Positions 8,195-17,514 of a stretch of DNA of 64,000 bases are shown in pieces. The notes beneath the pieces are model-generated. The model was not told the DNA's origin, ran no database searches, and saw nothing but the letters and a program-made list of their open reading frames with translations. The translations under genes and the position numbers were made by a program. This DNA is from Caldicoprobacter guelmensis. Its GTDB lineage: Bacteria; Bacillota; Clostridia; Caldicoprobacterales; Caldicoprobacteraceae. The stretch's first letter is position 1. Every line of letters begins with the position of its first letter. The stretch is from contig NZ_JAFBDW010000002.1 of assembly GCF_016908415.1 (NCBI RefSeq), forward strand, positions 62,001 to 126,000, read 5' to 3'.

Positions 8195-9532
8195 ATGGGG
8201 TTAAAGGTGCTTGGGTTTAGAGGAGGAGTGCATCCCTTCCATAGAAAGGAAAGCACGCAGGACAAAGCAGTTGAAAGGATGCAAGCGCCAAGGCTGGTGT
8301 ATATACCATTGCAGCAGCATATAGGTGCTCCCTGTGAACCGCTGGTAAAGCCAGGTGACCGTGTTAAACTGGGACAGAAGATTGGACAGCCAAAAGGATT
8401 TGTAGGCGCACCGATTCATGCCAGCGTTTCGGGAGTTGTAAAGGATATAAAGCAGATGCCTCATCCTACTATGGGACAGGGGATTGCCATAGTTCTCGAA
8501 AATGATGGGAAGGATGAATTGGACGAGTCAATTGTTCCAAGGGATATAGAGGCGTTGGACGTCGATGAGCTTAAAGGCTTAATCTTTGAGGCCGGTATTG
8601 TGGGTATGGGCGGTGCTGCCTTCCCGACTCACGTCAAGCTTTCGCCGCCTAAGGACAAGAAGATAGATGTTGTGATTTTAAACGGTGCTGAATGCGAACC
8701 TTATTTGACGGCTGACCACCGTTTGATGTTGGAAAATCCGCAGGATGTGGTGGATGGGCTGAAGGCCATCATGAAAGTGCTTGGAGTCGAAAGAGGGTAT
8801 ATCGCCATAGAGGATAACAAACCAGATGCTATACGCACTATTGCAGAAGCTACCGCATCGATGCCAGGTGTTGAAGTGGTACGGCTTAGGACCAAATATC
8901 CTCAAGGCGCCGAGAAACAGCTCATATATGCTGTCACCGGCAGACAGGTTCCATCTGGAGGACTGCCCATGGACGTGGGGGTTGTGGTCAATAATGTTGG
9001 GACAGCGGCTGCCATTGCCCGTGCAATAAAGACAGGTATACCGCTTATCGAGCGCATTGTAACGGTGACGGGTGGCGGAGTGGCCCAGCCCAAGAACCTT
9101 TCGGTGCGTATAGGCACGCTATTTAAGGATGTGATTGATGCCTGTGGCGGCCTGGTGGGTCAGCCGGCTAAGGTGGTATCGGGAGGGCCTATGATGGGGA
9201 TTGCGCAGTACACCTTGGAGGTGCCGGTTATCAAAGGTACATCGGGTATCCTGGTACTCACTAAGCAGGAGGCCGAAACGCCTGATCCGGGTCCCTGCAT
9301 ACGATGCGGTAAATGTGTAGATGCCTGTCCTATGCGGCTTATGCCTCTATTTATCAGCGTTTATTCTCTCAAAGGGGATTATGATAATAGCGAAAAACTA
9401 CATGCCATGGATTGTATAGAGTGTGGTTGCTGTTCGTATATATGCCCCGCCAAACGCCCGCTTGTGCAATCCATTCGCACGGCAAAGCGCGTGATTACCG
9501 AAAGGAAAAGGCGCGCAGCCGGTGCTAAATGA
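8195..9532 (+). CDS. rnfC: Rnf complex subunit C (NADH-binding, 4Fe-4S)
   Basis: The peripheral subunit of the Rnf complex, which couples electron transfer between ferredoxin and NAD to ion translocation across the membrane. The 445-residue protein has a lipoyl-like N-terminal domain, the NADH/FMN-binding core (GMGGAAFPTHVKL, LNGAECEPYLTADHR) and two C-terminal 4Fe-4S motifs, CIRCGKCVDACP and CIECGCCSYICP. ATG 8195 was chosen over GTG 8186 because AGAAGG is correctly spaced from it. First gene of rnfCDGEAB, the usual clostridial order; 207 bases without a visible signal separate it from rnfD. Confidence 0.95.
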   Translation: MGLKVLGFRGGVHPFHRKESTQDKAVERMQAPRLVYIPLQQHIGAPCEPLVKPGDRVKLGQKIGQPKGFVGAPIHASVSGVVKDIKQMPHPTMGQGIAIVLENDGKDELDESIVPRDIEALDVDELKGLIFEAGIVGMGGAAFPTHVKLSPPKDKKIDVVILNGAECEPYLTADHRLMLENPQDVVDGLKAIMKVLGVERGYIAIEDNKPDAIRTIAEATASMPGVEVVRLRTKYPQGAEKQLIYAVTGRQVPSGGLPMDVGVVVNNVGTAAAIARAIKTGIPLIERIVTVTGGGVAQPKNLSVRIGTLFKDVIDACGGLVGQPAKVVSGGPMMGIAQYTLEVPVIKGTSGILVLTKQEAETPDPGPCIRCGKCVDACPMRLMPLFISVYSLKGDYDNSEKLHAMDCIECGCCSYICPAKRPLVQSIRTAKRVITERKRRAAGAK

Positions 9533-9739
9533 CCGACGTGTACGCATGCTCCGATTGCATAGTTGCTGTTGTTATGCCATTGAGGCAACCGGGCAGTTGA
9601 TTTGTGTTGGATTGATGAGCAGGGCTGTCTCCGATATCGCCTGTTGGGGTGGGAGCAGCTTGTAAGGCGGATTACAAATGCATCAACCTTCTAATTTGGG
9701 ATTGTGTCCTTGGGATTTAGATGAACAGGGGGTGTTGCG

Positions 9740-10714
9740 ATGGATTCTTTGATAGTTTCTTCTTCTCCCCATGTGTATTCAAAGGATACCACGGTTCGCA
9801 TCATGCGGGACGTGGTGCTGGCGCTTTTACCGGCGGCAGCCGTTGCTGTGTACTTCTTTGGAGTAAGAGCAGCTCTAATAATGGCTATATCCGTTTTATC
9901 GGCTGTGATAACCGAAGCGGTTGTACAAAAGCTCATGAAAAAGCCGATTACCGTCAATGATTGGAGTGCTGCGGTGACGGGGCTTATGCTGGCTTTTAAC
10001 CTGCCGCCCACCGTGCCCTTGTGGTTACCCGTGGTGGGTTCGATTGTTGCCATTGCCCTGGTTAAGCAGGCCTTTGGTGGATTAGGGCACAACTTCATGA
10101 ACCCGGCCTTGGCTGCCAGGGCTATATTGCTGGCAGCGTGGCCGGTGTACATGACTACCTGGGCCGAACCCATTCATGGGATTGTGAACTCGGCGGCAGA
10201 TGCCGTCAGCTCGGCCACGCCGCTTGCCATACTTAAGGGGCTTGAGGGAACCGAGGCGCAGCTTCCTCCTCTGTGGGCCATTATTCTGGGCAGTACCAAG
10301 GGTTGTCTTGGCGAGACGTCAGACCTGGCGCTTCTGCTGGGTGCTGCTTATCTGCTGTGGAGAAGGGTAATAAACTGGAGAATCCCGTTTAGCTTCATAG
10401 GCACTGTGGCACTGCTTACCTGGGTTTTGGGGCCACGGGGTCTTTTTACGGGAAATGCGATATATCATATATTTTCAGGTGGGCTTATCCTGGGCGCATT
10501 CTTTATGGCCACAGATTATTCGTCTTCACCGGTAACGCCTAAAGGGCAGATAATAATGGGTATTGGTTGCGGAGTAATCACGACCATTATTCGGCTGTAC
10601 GGTGGTTATCCCGAAGGGGTCACCTATTCAATACTGCTGATGAACGTGGCCACTCCATTGATCGACAGGTTTACCATGCCACGCATCTATGGAGAGGTGA
10701 GAGCTGATGTCTGA
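9740..10714 (+). CDS. rnfD: Rnf complex subunit D
   Basis: Integral membrane flavoprotein subunit. The 324-residue sequence has about ten hydrophobic segments and the covalent FMN attachment motif SSATPLAILKG, where the Thr carries FMN by a phosphoester bond. HNFMNPALAARA is the conserved loop shared with NqrB. Start follows AGGGGG. It overlaps rnfG by eight bases, indicating translational coupling. Confidence 0.95.
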   Translation: MDSLIVSSSPHVYSKDTTVRIMRDVVLALLPAAAVAVYFFGVRAALIMAISVLSAVITEAVVQKLMKKPITVNDWSAAVTGLMLAFNLPPTVPLWLPVVGSIVAIALVKQAFGGLGHNFMNPALAARAILLAAWPVYMTTWAEPIHGIVNSAADAVSSATPLAILKGLEGTEAQLPPLWAIILGSTKGCLGETSDLALLLGAAYLLWRRVINWRIPFSFIGTVALLTWVLGPRGLFTGNAIYHIFSGGLILGAFFMATDYSSSPVTPKGQIIMGIGCGVITTIIRLYGGYPEGVTYSILLMNVATPLIDRFTMPRIYGEVRADV

Positions 10715-11294
10715 GGGGGTGAAGATGTCCATCAAGCTGTTTATAATAACTGCTGTGGCGGCTCTTGCACTGAGCGTCACTTATGCCGTTACCGAGGAGC
10801 CCATAAGGCTGCAGAACGAACAGGCCAGTATGGAGGCTAGAAAGGCCGTACTGCCCGATGCCCAGGAGTTCCTTCCCGTCGACATATCGGAGTATAAAGA
10901 TGAGTATCCCGATGTTATTGAGGTGTACCAGGGTAAATCAGGAGATGACGTAGTAGGTTATATCTTTAGGGTGGTATCCAAAGGTTACGGTGGCAATGTG
11001 GAACTATTTGTGGGTATAGACGGTAAGGAAAACAGGATCGAAAGCGTAAGCATCATCAGCCATAAAGAAACCCCAGGGCTGGGAGCCAAAGCGACTGAGT
11101 CAGATTTTTTGAGCCAGTATACCGGTAAATCGGCTGATAGTTCACTGGTGGTGGTTAGGGGAAGAGCCACGCAGGACACGCAAGTGGAAGCTATAACCGG
11201 TGCTACCATAACTTCTAAAGCCGTAACTCAAGGCGTAAACTCTGCTCTGGAGTTCTACGGCCGGGTATTAAAGGACGGAGGTGCTGAGCGATGA
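10707..11294 (+). CDS. rnfG: Rnf complex subunit G (covalent FMN)
   Basis: 195 residues: one N-terminal membrane anchor and an extracytoplasmic FMN domain. The flavinylation motif is present as TGATITS in GATITSKAV, and GYGGNVELFVGID and HKETPGLGAKA are the conserved blocks of the family. Start after GGAGAGG, within the 3' end of rnfD; it overlaps rnfE by four bases (ATGA type). Confidence 0.95.
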   Translation: MSEGVKMSIKLFIITAVAALALSVTYAVTEEPIRLQNEQASMEARKAVLPDAQEFLPVDISEYKDEYPDVIEVYQGKSGDDVVGYIFRVVSKGYGGNVELFVGIDGKENRIESVSIISHKETPGLGAKATESDFLSQYTGKSADSSLVVVRGRATQDTQVEAITGATITSKAVTQGVNSALEFYGRVLKDGGAER

Positions 11295-11884
11295 AGGCCT
11301 TGAAGGTGTTTTTCAATGGGGTACTCAATGAAAACCCCACTTTCAGAATGGTTTTGGGGATGTGTCCTACTCTTGCTTTGACTACTGCAGCCATAAACGG
11401 CATAGGCATGGGGCTGGCCACCACCTTTGTTCTGGTGGGTTCAAACCTGGTTATATCGCTACTTAAAAGCTTTATATCGCAAAAGATAAGGATTCCGGCT
11501 TTTGTGGTGGTCATCGCCACCTTTGTGACGGTGGTCAGCATGGTAATGCAGGCCTTTCTCCCTGAGCTCAACAAAAGCCTGGGTATATATATTCCGCTCA
11601 TCGTTGTAAACTGCATTATTTTGGCAAGGGCAGAGGCCTTTGCATCCAAGAATTCGGTGCTTCTGTCGATAATGGACGGATTGGGCATAGGCATAGGTTT
11701 TACGCTGGCGCTGCTTTTGTTGGGTTCAATACGTGAGATAGTGGGTGCCGGCACCTGGTTTGGTGTGCCCCTTTTTTCAGACAGCTTCAGCCCGGCTGTC
11801 ATCATGATCCTGCCTCCGGGAGGGTTTATAACCCTGGGGTTGGTGTTGGGGCTGCTCAACAAGTTGACTGGCAGGGCTGAATAA
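11291..11884 (+). CDS. rnfE: Rnf complex subunit E
   Basis: 197 residues with six membrane helices. It carries the paired Cys-containing half helices characteristic of RnfE/RnfA (MVLGMCPTLALTTA and VVNCIILARAEAFA); in RnfA/RnfE these cysteines hold a membrane-embedded Fe-S cluster. Overlaps the end of rnfG. The 198-base stretch to rnfA contains no obvious terminator or promoter, so co-transcription is likely. Confidence 0.95.
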   Translation: MKALKVFFNGVLNENPTFRMVLGMCPTLALTTAAINGIGMGLATTFVLVGSNLVISLLKSFISQKIRIPAFVVVIATFVTVVSMVMQAFLPELNKSLGIYIPLIVVNCIILARAEAFASKNSVLLSIMDGLGIGIGFTLALLLLGSIREIVGAGTWFGVPLFSDSFSPAVIMILPPGGFITLGLVLGLLNKLTGRAE

Positions 11885-12082
11885 ATCCTTGGTATACCAC
11901 TTTTAATAAAACTTCAGTGAGCTTAGATTGGCTGTAGAGGGAGCGAAACTCCTATGACCAGCCAATTACACGATAGATAGACCGGGTAACGAAGGCGTGT
12001 TGCAGATTCTATTGCAGATGCGTTTGGTTACCACCACGGTTAATGGGTTCAGTTTTAAAAGCAATGTGTAGGGGGAAAGGGT

Positions 12083-12670
12083 ATGGAATACGTGGGTAGA
12101 ATATTCGTCATATTGATAAGCTCGATACTAATAAATAATTTTGTTATGTCGAGGTTTTTGGGCATCTGCCCCTTTCTTGGGGTATCAAAGCGGGTTGAAA
12201 CGGCGATAGGCATGGGTGCTGCCGTCACTTTCGTGATGGCCATGACATCTCTGATTACCTATATCGTTCAGTATGCCATACTTGAACCTTTGGGCCTTAA
12301 GTATTTGCAGACAATCATATTTATTCTGGTAATAGCTTCGCTAGTGCAATTTGTTGAAATGGTTGTCCAGAAGGCCAGTCCGACGCTGTACCAGGCGTTG
12401 GGTGTATATCTACCGCTTATCACCACCAACTGTGCCGTCTTGGGAGTGGCAATCATAAACATAGATGAGAAGTATGATTTGATTCAGGCGCTGTTCAATG
12501 GGGTGGGTGCTGCCCTTGGATTTACCCTGGCTATAGTGCTTTTTGCTGGAATACGTGAAAGGTTGGAATTATCCGATATCCCCAAGCCACTCAAAGGTTT
12601 TCCCATTGCTCTCATTACAGCAGGCTTGATGTCGGTGGCCTTTCTAGGGTTCCAAGGGCTTATAAAATAA
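12083..12670 (+). CDS. rnfA: Rnf complex subunit A
   Basis: 195-residue six-helix membrane protein, paralogous to RnfE and inserted in inverse orientation in the complex. FLGICPFLGVSKRVETAIGM and TTNCAVLGVAIIN contain the conserved cysteines. Ribosome site AGGGGGAAAGG. It is 16 bases before rnfB. Confidence 0.95.
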   Translation: MEYVGRIFVILISSILINNFVMSRFLGICPFLGVSKRVETAIGMGAAVTFVMAMTSLITYIVQYAILEPLGLKYLQTIIFILVIASLVQFVEMVVQKASPTLYQALGVYLPLITTNCAVLGVAIINIDEKYDLIQALFNGVGAALGFTLAIVLFAGIRERLELSDIPKPLKGFPIALITAGLMSVAFLGFQGLIK

Positions 12671-12686
12671 AGGGGGATTGTTGTAT

Positions 12687-13676
12687 ATGGAGAAGATTCT
12701 ACTGTCCTTGCTCAGCCTGGGAGGTATGGGGTTTTTGTTTGGGGCGGTTTTGGCGTTTGCATCCAAGAGGTTTGCTGTTGAGAAGGACCCCAGGGCCGAG
12801 GCTATCCGTGAGGTGCTGCCAGGCGCAAACTGCGGCGCATGCGGCTATCCAGGGTGTGATGGTTTTGCAGAGGCTGTGGCCTCGGGTAGAGCCCCAGTGG
12901 ATGGCTGTACCGTAGGGGGATCGCCTGTGGCCGTGAGGGTCGGCAGCATAATGGGCGTTGAGGTCAAGCAAAAAGAACGAGTTATTGCTCATGTGCTGTG
13001 CCAAGGTGACTGTCACAATGCTGTAAACAAGTACCAATACAAAGGTATACAGGATTGCGTGGCAGCATCCATGCTGGCAGGTGGACCCAAGGGTTGCAGC
13101 TACGGTTGCCTTGGGCTTGGAACATGTGTGAAGGTATGTCCTTTCGATGCCATCCACATCTCCGACGGTAGTATTGCTGTGGTGGACCGGGACAAGTGTA
13201 CAGGGTGTGGCAAGTGCGTAGAAGCCTGCCCTAAGAATTTAATAGAGCTCATACCTGAGTCCAATCTGGTACAGGTGCTGTGTATATCAAAGGACCCGGG
13301 CAAACAGGTGCGTGAAAACTGTAAAGTGGGATGTATAGGGTGCCGGCTATGCCTCAAGGCTTGTCAATTTGAGGCCATAGACTTTGTTGACAATCTTGCC
13401 AGGATAAGGTATGATAAGTGTGTAAACTGTATGGTATGTGCTGAGAAATGTCCAACCGGTGCCATATATGCTCACTTTGCCAAGCGCAAGGTGGCCTTTA
13501 TCCACGAGAACAAGTGCATAGGCTGTACCGCCTGTAAGAAGGTATGCAAGTTTGAAGCCATAGAGGGTGAGCCCGAGCAAAAGCACAGGGTGTTGCCTGA
13601 CAGGTGTACGGGATGTGGCCAGTGTGTTGAACGGTGTCCGGTGAATGCCATTTCATTAAATGTCCGAGAGCATTAA
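12687..13676 (+). CDS. rnfB: Rnf complex subunit B (ferredoxin-interacting, poly 4Fe-4S)
   Basis: The electron entry subunit. One N-terminal membrane helix, the RnfB-specific cluster motif NCGACGYPGCDGFAEAVASG, then six ferredoxin-like cysteine groups (for example CTGCGKCVEACP, CVNCMVCAEKCP, CIGCTACKKVCK, CTGCGQCVERCP). At 330 residues it is the long clostridial form, with more clusters than the about 190-residue proteobacterial RsxB. ATG 12687 was chosen over TTG 12678 because AAAGGGGGA lies nine bases upstream. Confidence 0.95.
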   Translation: MEKILLSLLSLGGMGFLFGAVLAFASKRFAVEKDPRAEAIREVLPGANCGACGYPGCDGFAEAVASGRAPVDGCTVGGSPVAVRVGSIMGVEVKQKERVIAHVLCQGDCHNAVNKYQYKGIQDCVAASMLAGGPKGCSYGCLGLGTCVKVCPFDAIHISDGSIAVVDRDKCTGCGKCVEACPKNLIELIPESNLVQVLCISKDPGKQVRENCKVGCIGCRLCLKACQFEAIDFVDNLARIRYDKCVNCMVCAEKCPTGAIYAHFAKRKVAFIHENKCIGCTACKKVCKFEAIEGEPEQKHRVLPDRCTGCGQCVERCPVNAISLNVREH

Positions 13677-13687
13677 AATTTTTGCAT

Positions 13688-13715
13688 GCGGAAGAAGAGC
13701 ACTTTCTTCTTCCGC
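13688..13715 (+). terminator. Hairpin after rnfB, possible terminator
   Basis: An 11-bp perfect stem GCGGAAGAAGA / TCTTCTTCCGC with a six-base loop, 12 bases after the rnfB stop. No U-run follows on either strand, so it could instead stabilise the rnf transcript. Confidence 0.45.
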
Positions 13716-13901
13716 TATGGATTAATAAAAAGCCGGGAAGAGAAAGTAAAGTGCTATCTTCAAGGCGAAGTTTTAATTTGCCCAATAAGGTAAGCGGTTA
13801 ACCAGACCGGTTTCAAATAGGCCACTATCTTTGGTAATTAGGGCAATTGGATAGTGGCGAAAAAAATACATTAAATTTATTAAGAAATTGGGGTGAAGGT
13901 G

Positions 13902-15506
13902 ATGAAGCTTAGCTTGGCCGATTTGAAAAACAGGCTGAAATGGGAGGAAAAAGGCTATAAGCTGCCGGAGTTTGACATCGAAAGGGTAAGGGAGAAGACC
14001 AGGAAAGAACCCATATGGATTCATTTTGGGGCCGGTAACATATTCAGAGCTTTTCCGGCTGTACTCCAGCAGACCCTTCTGGAAGGGGGATACAGTGACA
14101 GAGGTATCATAGTCTGCGAGTCTTACGATGAGGAAATCATAGAAAAGGCCTATGCGCCATTTGACAACCTCAGCGTAGTCGTTACTTTGAGGGCTGACGG
14201 CAGCGTGGATAAGAGGGTTGTAGCCAGCGTAGCCGAAGCCATACCTGCCAGAGGCAATATGGACAGGCTGGTAGAGATATTTACTTCTCCGTCGCTGCAG
14301 ATGGTCAGTTTTACCATAACCGAGAAGGGATATTCGCTTAAGAATGCCAGGGGTGAATACTATCCCGAGGTAGTTGACGACCTCAACTCCCTGTCGGATC
14401 AGCCAAAAACTTTGATGGCCATGGTCGCATTACTGTGCTATAAGAGGTATCAAGCCGGCAGATTGCCCATAGCGCTGGTGAGCATGGATAACTGTTCCCA
14501 CAACGGTACTAGGTTGTATGAAGCCGTGAAGGCTTTTGTCGATGCCTGGGTAGAAAAAGGTTTTGTTGACAAAGGGTTTAGGGACTATATAGAGGACCCC
14601 AATTTCGTATCTTTTCCTTGGAGCATGATAGACAAGATAACGCCGCGTCCGTCTGAGCAGGTAAAGGCCTTGCTGGAGGCTGATGGCCTTGAAGGGGCCG
14701 ACATAGTGTGCACCAGAAAGAATACCTATATTTCCTCCTTTGTGAACGCCGAGGAAGCGCAATATCTGGTGATTGAGGATGTATTTCCAAACTCAAGGCC
14801 GCCTCTGGAAAAAGCCGGTGTGATATTCACTGACAGGGAGACGGTGGACAAGGTTGAGAAGATGAAGGTGTGTACCTGCTTGAATCCCCTTCACACCGTC
14901 CTGGCAATTTACGGATGTTTGCTGGGCTACAAGTCCATAGCCGATGAAATGAAGGATAAACACTTAAAGGCTTTTATAGAGAAAGTAGGGTATGAAGAGG
15001 GGCTACCTGTGGTGGTGGATCCAGGCATAATCGATCCTCAAGAGTTTATCAAGGAGGTCATCGAGAAGCGCTTTCCTAATCCATTTGTACCCGATACGCC
15101 TCAAAGGATTGCTACCGACACCTCACAGAAGATACCGGTGCGTTTTGGTGAGACCCTGAAGGCTTATATCAGGACGGAGAAAAGGGATATATCTACATTG
15201 ACCTATATACCGCTCTTCTTTGCGGGCTGGCTCAGGTATCTCATGGGGATAGACGATGAGGGCAATCCCTTTACGCCCAGCCCAGACCCCATGCTGGAGC
15301 CCCTGCAGTCTTACGTGAAAGATATAAAGCTGGGAGATACCGGACCCTTTACTGAAACATTAAAACCCATATTATCCAACGAAAACATATTTGGCGTTAA
15401 CCTGTATGAATATGGGTTGGCTTCTAAGGTTGAGGCCATGTTTGCAGAGCTGGTCGCTGGCAAGGGTGCAGTGAGGAAAACGCTGGAGAAATATATAAAT
15501 ATGTGA
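13902..15506 (+). CDS. Mannitol dehydrogenase family oxidoreductase (UxuB-like)
   Basis: NAD-dependent long-chain polyol/hexuronate dehydrogenase, about 534 residues. The N-terminal Rossmann part has WIHFGAGNIFRAF, and the C-terminal domain contains MVCTCLNPLHT-like KVCTCLNPLHTVLAIYG, the substrate region of mannitol dehydrogenase/fructuronate reductase proteins, with SMDNCSHNG between them. Members reduce D-fructuronate, tagaturonate or fructose. ATG 13902 has TTGGGG eight bases before; GTG 13893 is an alternative. No uronate genes adjoin it, so the substrate stays open. It stands alone with 216 and 186 bases either side. Confidence 0.85.
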   Translation: MKLSLADLKNRLKWEEKGYKLPEFDIERVREKTRKEPIWIHFGAGNIFRAFPAVLQQTLLEGGYSDRGIIVCESYDEEIIEKAYAPFDNLSVVVTLRADGSVDKRVVASVAEAIPARGNMDRLVEIFTSPSLQMVSFTITEKGYSLKNARGEYYPEVVDDLNSLSDQPKTLMAMVALLCYKRYQAGRLPIALVSMDNCSHNGTRLYEAVKAFVDAWVEKGFVDKGFRDYIEDPNFVSFPWSMIDKITPRPSEQVKALLEADGLEGADIVCTRKNTYISSFVNAEEAQYLVIEDVFPNSRPPLEKAGVIFTDRETVDKVEKMKVCTCLNPLHTVLAIYGCLLGYKSIADEMKDKHLKAFIEKVGYEEGLPVVVDPGIIDPQEFIKEVIEKRFPNPFVPDTPQRIATDTSQKIPVRFGETLKAYIRTEKRDISTLTYIPLFFAGWLRYLMGIDDEGNPFTPSPDPMLEPLQSYVKDIKLGDTGPFTETLKPILSNENIFGVNLYEYGLASKVEAMFAELVAGKGAVRKTLEKYINM

Positions 15507-15692
15507 TACGGCTTGTAGGGTTGGGTATGGCTTGTAAGATTGTTGGATAGAAGCAGAGTGGTGAGTAAAGAAAGGTTGCTGGACTTTAGAAACGTTTGGT
15601 GGGTAGAGATTGACTGTTGCCTTTGTCCCAATGCCTTGGGTGTTTTTGCTACCTACCAAGTGAATTAATGGTTGATAATAGTTGATGTGGTG

Positions 15693-17381
15693 ATGGATTT
15701 GGTTCGATTAAGGCAGGTACATGTTATAGGAGAAGAGTACTGCGCAGGTATGGATACTCGCATGGACTGTTTTACAGACGGCAGAGTAGATACCGGTGCA
15801 AAGGCTGGTTCAAATACTGGTTCGTATGCCGCTTCCAATGCCTACTTATGTGCTGATTCAAATGCCGGACCAAATACCGGTTTAAATGCCGCTGTAAACA
15901 GCGATTTATATGGCAGTGTCGGACATGATTTACAGCATGTCATTGGCAGGTTTTACTGGTGCGATGTGCTAAAAGCTCTTCCATTGTTGCTTGAACAGTA
16001 TGAAGGCAAAATACAGGTGGTGTACATGGACCCACCTTTTGTGACCGGCCAGGTGTTTCGATTTCAGCAGCCGGTTGGTGCACAAGGGTGGAGGGGAAAC
16101 CGCACATACATTATAACCCATACCGCCTACGATGACCTGTGGAAATCGGGCAGGGATGCCTTTTTATCGATGATGAGAGAGGTGCTGTCCTGCGTATACC
16201 GCCTTCTTTCTCCTGAGGGGTCATTGTATCTGCACATCGACTACCGTACCAGCGCTTACATGCGCATAATGCTGGATGAGATATTCGGAGAGGAGAATTT
16301 CCTAAACGAGATCATATGGCACTATAGGAGCGGTGGCAGGGCTAAAAACCACTTCAGCCGTAAACACGATACCATACTGTTTTACAGAAAATCGCCTCAG
16401 TATTATTTCGATATCGAGTCGGTGGGGGTTGCCAGGGGGAAGGATAAGCGCAATCATATGAAACAGCAGGTGGATGAGGATGGGCGAATATTCTGGTCCA
16501 TAAGGTCAGGAGGCAGGGAGTACCGGTATTACGAGGACAGCAAGATATATCCCAGCGATGTGTGGGACGATATCTCTCACCTCCACCAAAAAGACCCCGA
16601 AAGGACGGGGTATGATACGCAAAAGCCCGAGGCGCTGCTTGAGCGGATTATCAAGGCATCGTCCAGGCCGGGGGATCTGGTGGCCGACCTTTTTGCAGGT
16701 TCGGGAACCACTTTGGCAGTAGCCCAGAGGCTGGGTAGGCGATGGATAGGGGTGGACAATGGTGTCTTTTCGCTGCATACTTGCAGAAAGCGACTTGTGC
16801 ACCAACTGAACTGCCTTTATGGTGAAGACGGTTTGAAGGCACAACGGTGGTGTAATAACGGTGAGGGCGCCGAGCATTTGATGGCTCATGTTGGGTCAGT
16901 CAGTGTGGGCCAGGATGGTTGCAGTGCCATTGTAAGCGAGAATAAATATGGAGATACCGGTGGAATGTCAGGGGAAGTGTCAAAGAGAGGAGTAAAGGTG
17001 CTTTTTCATCACTACCAGCGTTTCGAGAATGTTATGGGATATAGAGTGACCCCAAAAATTGATGTGGAGTGCGTCAGGCTGCACGATCACCATGTTGCTG
17101 TGCGGCTTAAAGAATACGCTTTGCCGCAAATCCAGGGGTATGAGTGCTTAAGCGATATGGTAAGGGAGTTGCCTTTAGGGCCTCTCGACCTTGTGGATTG
17201 CTGGGCGGTTGGCTACTTGGAGGATGGCGTGTTCAAAGCGGCTAGCTGGTCGATGAGGAGCTTTGATACCCCTTGCCTGAATGATGAGCTGAAGGTTCCT
17301 GTGCGCGGCGGCCAAGCTCCTGTGATGCACTTGGTGGATGTGTATGGGCAGCAGTGGTTTTTTAGTATGGAGGGATTGTAG
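15693..17381 (+). CDS. Orphan DNA methyltransferase (beta-class, N4/N6 amino-methylating)
   Basis: The core has motif IV first (VVYMDPPFVTGQVF) and the AdoMet-binding motif I later (LVADLFAGSGTTLAVAQRLG), the order of beta-class amino methyltransferases, with the intervening 200 residues able to act as the target recognition part. DPPF favours adenine-N6 over cytosine-N4. About 75 residues before the core contain tandem tetrapeptide repeats, and about 140 residues after motif I have no motif I recognise. No restriction enzyme adjoins it; an HhH DNA glycosylase follows 133 bases later. Start is uncertain: TTG 15672 is also in frame and neither has a strong ribosome site. Confidence 0.85.
   Translation: MDLVRLRQVHVIGEEYCAGMDTRMDCFTDGRVDTGAKAGSNTGSYAASNAYLCADSNAGPNTGLNAAVNSDLYGSVGHDLQHVIGRFYWCDVLKALPLLLEQYEGKIQVVYMDPPFVTGQVFRFQQPVGAQGWRGNRTYIITHTAYDDLWKSGRDAFLSMMREVLSCVYRLLSPEGSLYLHIDYRTSAYMRIMLDEIFGEENFLNEIIWHYRSGGRAKNHFSRKHDTILFYRKSPQYYFDIESVGVARGKDKRNHMKQQVDEDGRIFWSIRSGGREYRYYEDSKIYPSDVWDDISHLHQKDPERTGYDTQKPEALLERIIKASSRPGDLVADLFAGSGTTLAVAQRLGRRWIGVDNGVFSLHTCRKRLVHQLNCLYGEDGLKAQRWCNNGEGAEHLMAHVGSVSVGQDGCSAIVSENKYGDTGGMSGEVSKRGVKVLFHHYQRFENVMGYRVTPKIDVECVRLHDHHVAVRLKEYALPQIQGYECLSDMVRELPLGPLDLVDCWAVGYLEDGVFKAASWSMRSFDTPCLNDELKVPVRGGQAPVMHLVDVYGQQWFFSMEGL
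15786..15905 (+). repeat. Ten tandem 12-base repeats inside the methyltransferase gene
   Basis: Consecutive 12-mers close to TCAAATGCCGGT encode VDTG-AKAG-SNTG-SYAA-SNAY and then LCAD-SNAG-PNTG-LNAA-VNSD. The unit is a multiple of three, so copy-number changes would alter length without breaking the frame. It lies in the N-terminal extension before the catalytic core. Confidence 0.75.
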
Positions 17382-17514
17382 TTATGTACAGGGATTGCAG
17401 GTAGCGGCCATTGGCCTATTGTTGCCTGTTGAGGCACGACTTTGTAAATTCACTTAATCGATAAAAATCGGAGTTCAGCGCAGTTGAAAGTGCTGGCTGG
17501 AGGTAACGATATTC

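Noticed and set aside
9691..11862. Long minus-strand ORFs opposite rnfD and rnfE (160 and 215 codons)
   Set aside because: Shadows of hydrophobic, GC-rich coding sequence; the plus strand has all Rnf motifs.
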